Source: Astrobacterium formosum (GTDB lineage Bacteria > Pseudomonadota > Alphaproteobacteria > Rhizobiales > Xanthobacteraceae). From it: 64,000 nt of DNA. The translations under genes and the position numbers were made by a program. Below the pieces are notes generated by a model. That model saw nothing but the letters and a program-made list of their open reading frames with translations, was not told the origin of the DNA and searched no databases. Each line of letters begins with the position of its first letter. Position 1 is the stretch's first letter. The stretch spans positions 51,938 to 115,937 of the forward strand of contig JAVDCA010000024.1 in the NCBI GenBank assembly GCA_030848545.1, written 5' to 3'. Shown here one piece after another: positions 62,544 through 64,000 of this stretch.

Positions 62544-63895
62544 ACCTGCCGCTCATCGTCCTCTGCGTCAGCTTCACCGTCCTTTTGATCATAAACGTGC
62601 CCGTCGCGTTCGCGATCGCGGTGTCGTGCATTCTCACCTACTGGGCGGAGGGCCTGCCGTTCGCGACCGGCTTCCAGAGCATGATCGCCGGCATGAACGT
62701 GTTCTCGTTCCTGGCAATCCCGTTCTTCATCTTCTCCGGCGAATTGATGCTGCACGGCGGCATCGCCGAAAAGATCGTTACCTTCGCGCGCAATCTGGTC
62801 GGCCATTGGCGCGGCGGCCTGGGCATGGCCAACGTGGTCGCCTGCACACTGTTCGGGGGCGTCTCGGGCTCCCCGGTCGCCGACGTGTCGGCCATGGGCG
62901 GCGTCATGATCCCGATGATGCGCCGGGAGGGCTACAGCGCCGACTACGCCGTCAATGTGACGACCCATGCGTCGCTCGCCGGTGCGTTGATGCCGACCTC
63001 CCACAACATGATCATCTACGCCTTCGCGGCCCAGGGGGCGTCGGGCATGATCGACGGCCACTCGATCCGCGGCGCCTCGATCGGCGACTTGATGTTCGCC
63101 GGCCTCTTGCCGGTCACCTGCCTGATGATCTGCATGCTGGTCGCGGCCTATTGGGTCGCGGTCAAGAACGGCTTTCCCAAGGGCGAGCACGGCGCGAAGA
63201 TCACCCCGTTCCCCGGCTGGCACGCGATCCTGGTGTCGTTCGTCGCCGCCTTGCCTGGCCTGTTCGTGGTCGTCCTGATCCTCGGCTGCATCCTCGCCGG
63301 CGCTTCGACGGCGACCGAGGCGGCGGGCATCGCCGTCACCTATTCGATGGTCCTCACGGTCCTGATCTATCGCACGCTCGGCTGGTCGAAACTGATGCTG
63401 GCGGCCGCCAAGGCCGCCAAGACCACCGGCGTGGTGCTGCTCCTGATCGGCGTCTGCAACATGCTGCAATGGCAGATGGCCTATCTCGACCTGCCGGAGC
63501 AGATGGCGAACCTGCTCCTGGCCGCCACCGACAATCCCTGGATGATGTTCTTCTTCGTCAACGTCATCCTGTTCATCCTCGGCACCTTCATGGACATGGC
63601 GTCGACGATCCTGATCTGCACGCCGCTGTTCCTGCCGCTGTGCATCCAGATGGGCATGGGGCCGGTCCAGTTCGGCATCGTCATACTGGTCAATGCGGCG
63701 CTCGGCCTCAATACGCCGCCGGTCGGCCCGACCCAGTTCGTCGGCTGCGCGATCGCGGGGATTTCCATCGACGAGGTGATGAAGACCATCCTGCCGTTCT
63801 ACGGTGCGCTCGCCGCGTGCCTGGCGGTGGTCACCTACGTGCCCTGGTTCTCGACCTGGATTCCGACCCTCCTCAAGGGTCAACCGGTCTTCTGA
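62534..63895 (+). CDS. dctM: TRAP transporter large permease (DctM family)
   Basis: A 453-residue protein with about 12 membrane segments: LAIPFFIFSGELMLHGGIAE, GGVSGSPVADVSAMGGVMIP, LAGALMPTSHNMIIYAFAAQ, and NAALGLNTPPVGPTQFVGCA as the second hairpin. The first hairpin has TSHN in place of the more usual PPS, so ligand handling may differ from the other DctM here. The start at 62534 overlaps the small-permease gene. An RpiB-like gene follows 29 bp later. Confidence 0.92.
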   Translation: MELNLPLIVLCVSFTVLLIINVPVAFAIAVSCILTYWAEGLPFATGFQSMIAGMNVFSFLAIPFFIFSGELMLHGGIAEKIVTFARNLVGHWRGGLGMANVVACTLFGGVSGSPVADVSAMGGVMIPMMRREGYSADYAVNVTTHASLAGALMPTSHNMIIYAFAAQGASGMIDGHSIRGASIGDLMFAGLLPVTCLMICMLVAAYWVAVKNGFPKGEHGAKITPFPGWHAILVSFVAALPGLFVVVLILGCILAGASTATEAAGIAVTYSMVLTVLIYRTLGWSKLMLAAAKAAKTTGVVLLLIGVCNMLQWQMAYLDLPEQMANLLLAATDNPWMMFFFVNVILFILGTFMDMASTILICTPLFLPLCIQMGMGPVQFGIVILVNAALGLNTPPVGPTQFVGCAIAGISIDEVMKTILPFYGALAACLAVVTYVPWFSTWIPTLLKGQPVF

Positions 63896-63924
63896 TCAAG
63901 CCGCGCGCCGGCGAGGTGTGGCTC

Positions 63925-64000
63925 ATGAAGGTTGCGTTCGTCTGCGATCAGGCCGGCGTCGATCTCAAGAGCAGATCGTCGCGCATCCGAGCGCTTGAGC
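63925..64000 (+). CDS. Possible RpiB/LacAB-type sugar-phosphate isomerase, 5' end only
   Basis: The first 25 codons read MKVAFVCDQAGVDLK then SRSSRIRALE. The start resembles RpiB-family enzymes (MKIALGSDHAGFELK type), with Gln for the usual His. GAGGTG precedes the ATG. After DLKS the reading looks shifted relative to the family helix and then returns to RALE, so small compensating indels or a sequence error are possible. Truncated by the window edge; identity tentative. Confidence 0.4.
   Translation, partial: MKVAFVCDQAGVDLKSRSSRIRALE

Overview
The window is high-GC alphaproteobacterial DNA, most likely from the Hyphomicrobiales (Bradyrhizobiaceae/Xanthobacteraceae side). The evidence is the gene order hdaA-ppk-ppx-rnd-aspS, the AapJQMP amino-acid importer, the hopanoid genes hpnIJK, GatCAB amidotransferase together with an AspRS of the kind that needs it, a DUF2336 protein and several very small conserved membrane or CxxC proteins. 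Genus cannot be fixed from sequence reading alone.

Layout. 1-5.1 kb: tail of a Gfo/Idh/MocA oxidoreductase, then a minus-strand operon dmsA-dmsB-torD-citE-like (DMSO-reductase-type molybdoenzyme with its chaperone, no membrane anchor gene). 5.6-13.8 kb: a carbohydrate/polyol-type catabolic block with a GntR/FCD regulator, a TRAP transporter (dctPQM), a zinc alcohol dehydrogenase, an SDR and a split transketolase. Two copies of a related operator (one perfect palindrome) lie in front of the transporter and between the dehydrogenases. 13.8-21.6 kb: sulfur and amino-acid metabolism (cystathionine beta-lyase-like, aapJQMP, sulfurtransferase, cysteine synthase). 21.8-25.5 kb: a ChrR-like cupin protein, a photolyase and a diguanylate cyclase. 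25.6-31.6 kb: small membrane protein, patatin lipase, hopanoid glycosylation/ring-contraction operon hpnIJK. 31.6-44.1 kb: DedA protein, purN, purM, CDP-alcohol phosphatidyltransferase, AI-2E-type permease, hdaA, ppk, ppx, rnd, aspS. 44.1-50.5 kb: CSS/EAL phosphodiesterase and several small proteins. 50.7-55.9 kb: gatC, two tiny CxxC genes, gatA, an HWE/HisKA_2 kinase and gatB.

The accessory highlight is a compact island of about 3.7 kb (57,834-61,530) inserted in a tRNA-Ser(GCT). A 42-bp direct repeat (5' half of the tRNA through the anticodon) marks both ends, and the left junction is a perfect 10-bp inverted repeat around a 6-bp spacer, as expected for a tyrosine-recombinase crossover site. 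The island carries a retron-type reverse transcriptase (NAxxH, YADD and VTG motifs) fused to a complete trypsin-like protease, followed by a PD-(D/E)xK (Mrr-like) nuclease gene. Directly upstream, a 16-bp inverted repeat encloses 91 nt and overlaps the RT start codon; it is a candidate msr-msd a1/a2 stem or a translational switch. No integrase is visible. I infer a retron defence module with a protease-nuclease effector pair.

The right edge (62.0-64 kb) is another TRAP permease pair and the start of a possible RpiB-type sugar-phosphate isomerase.
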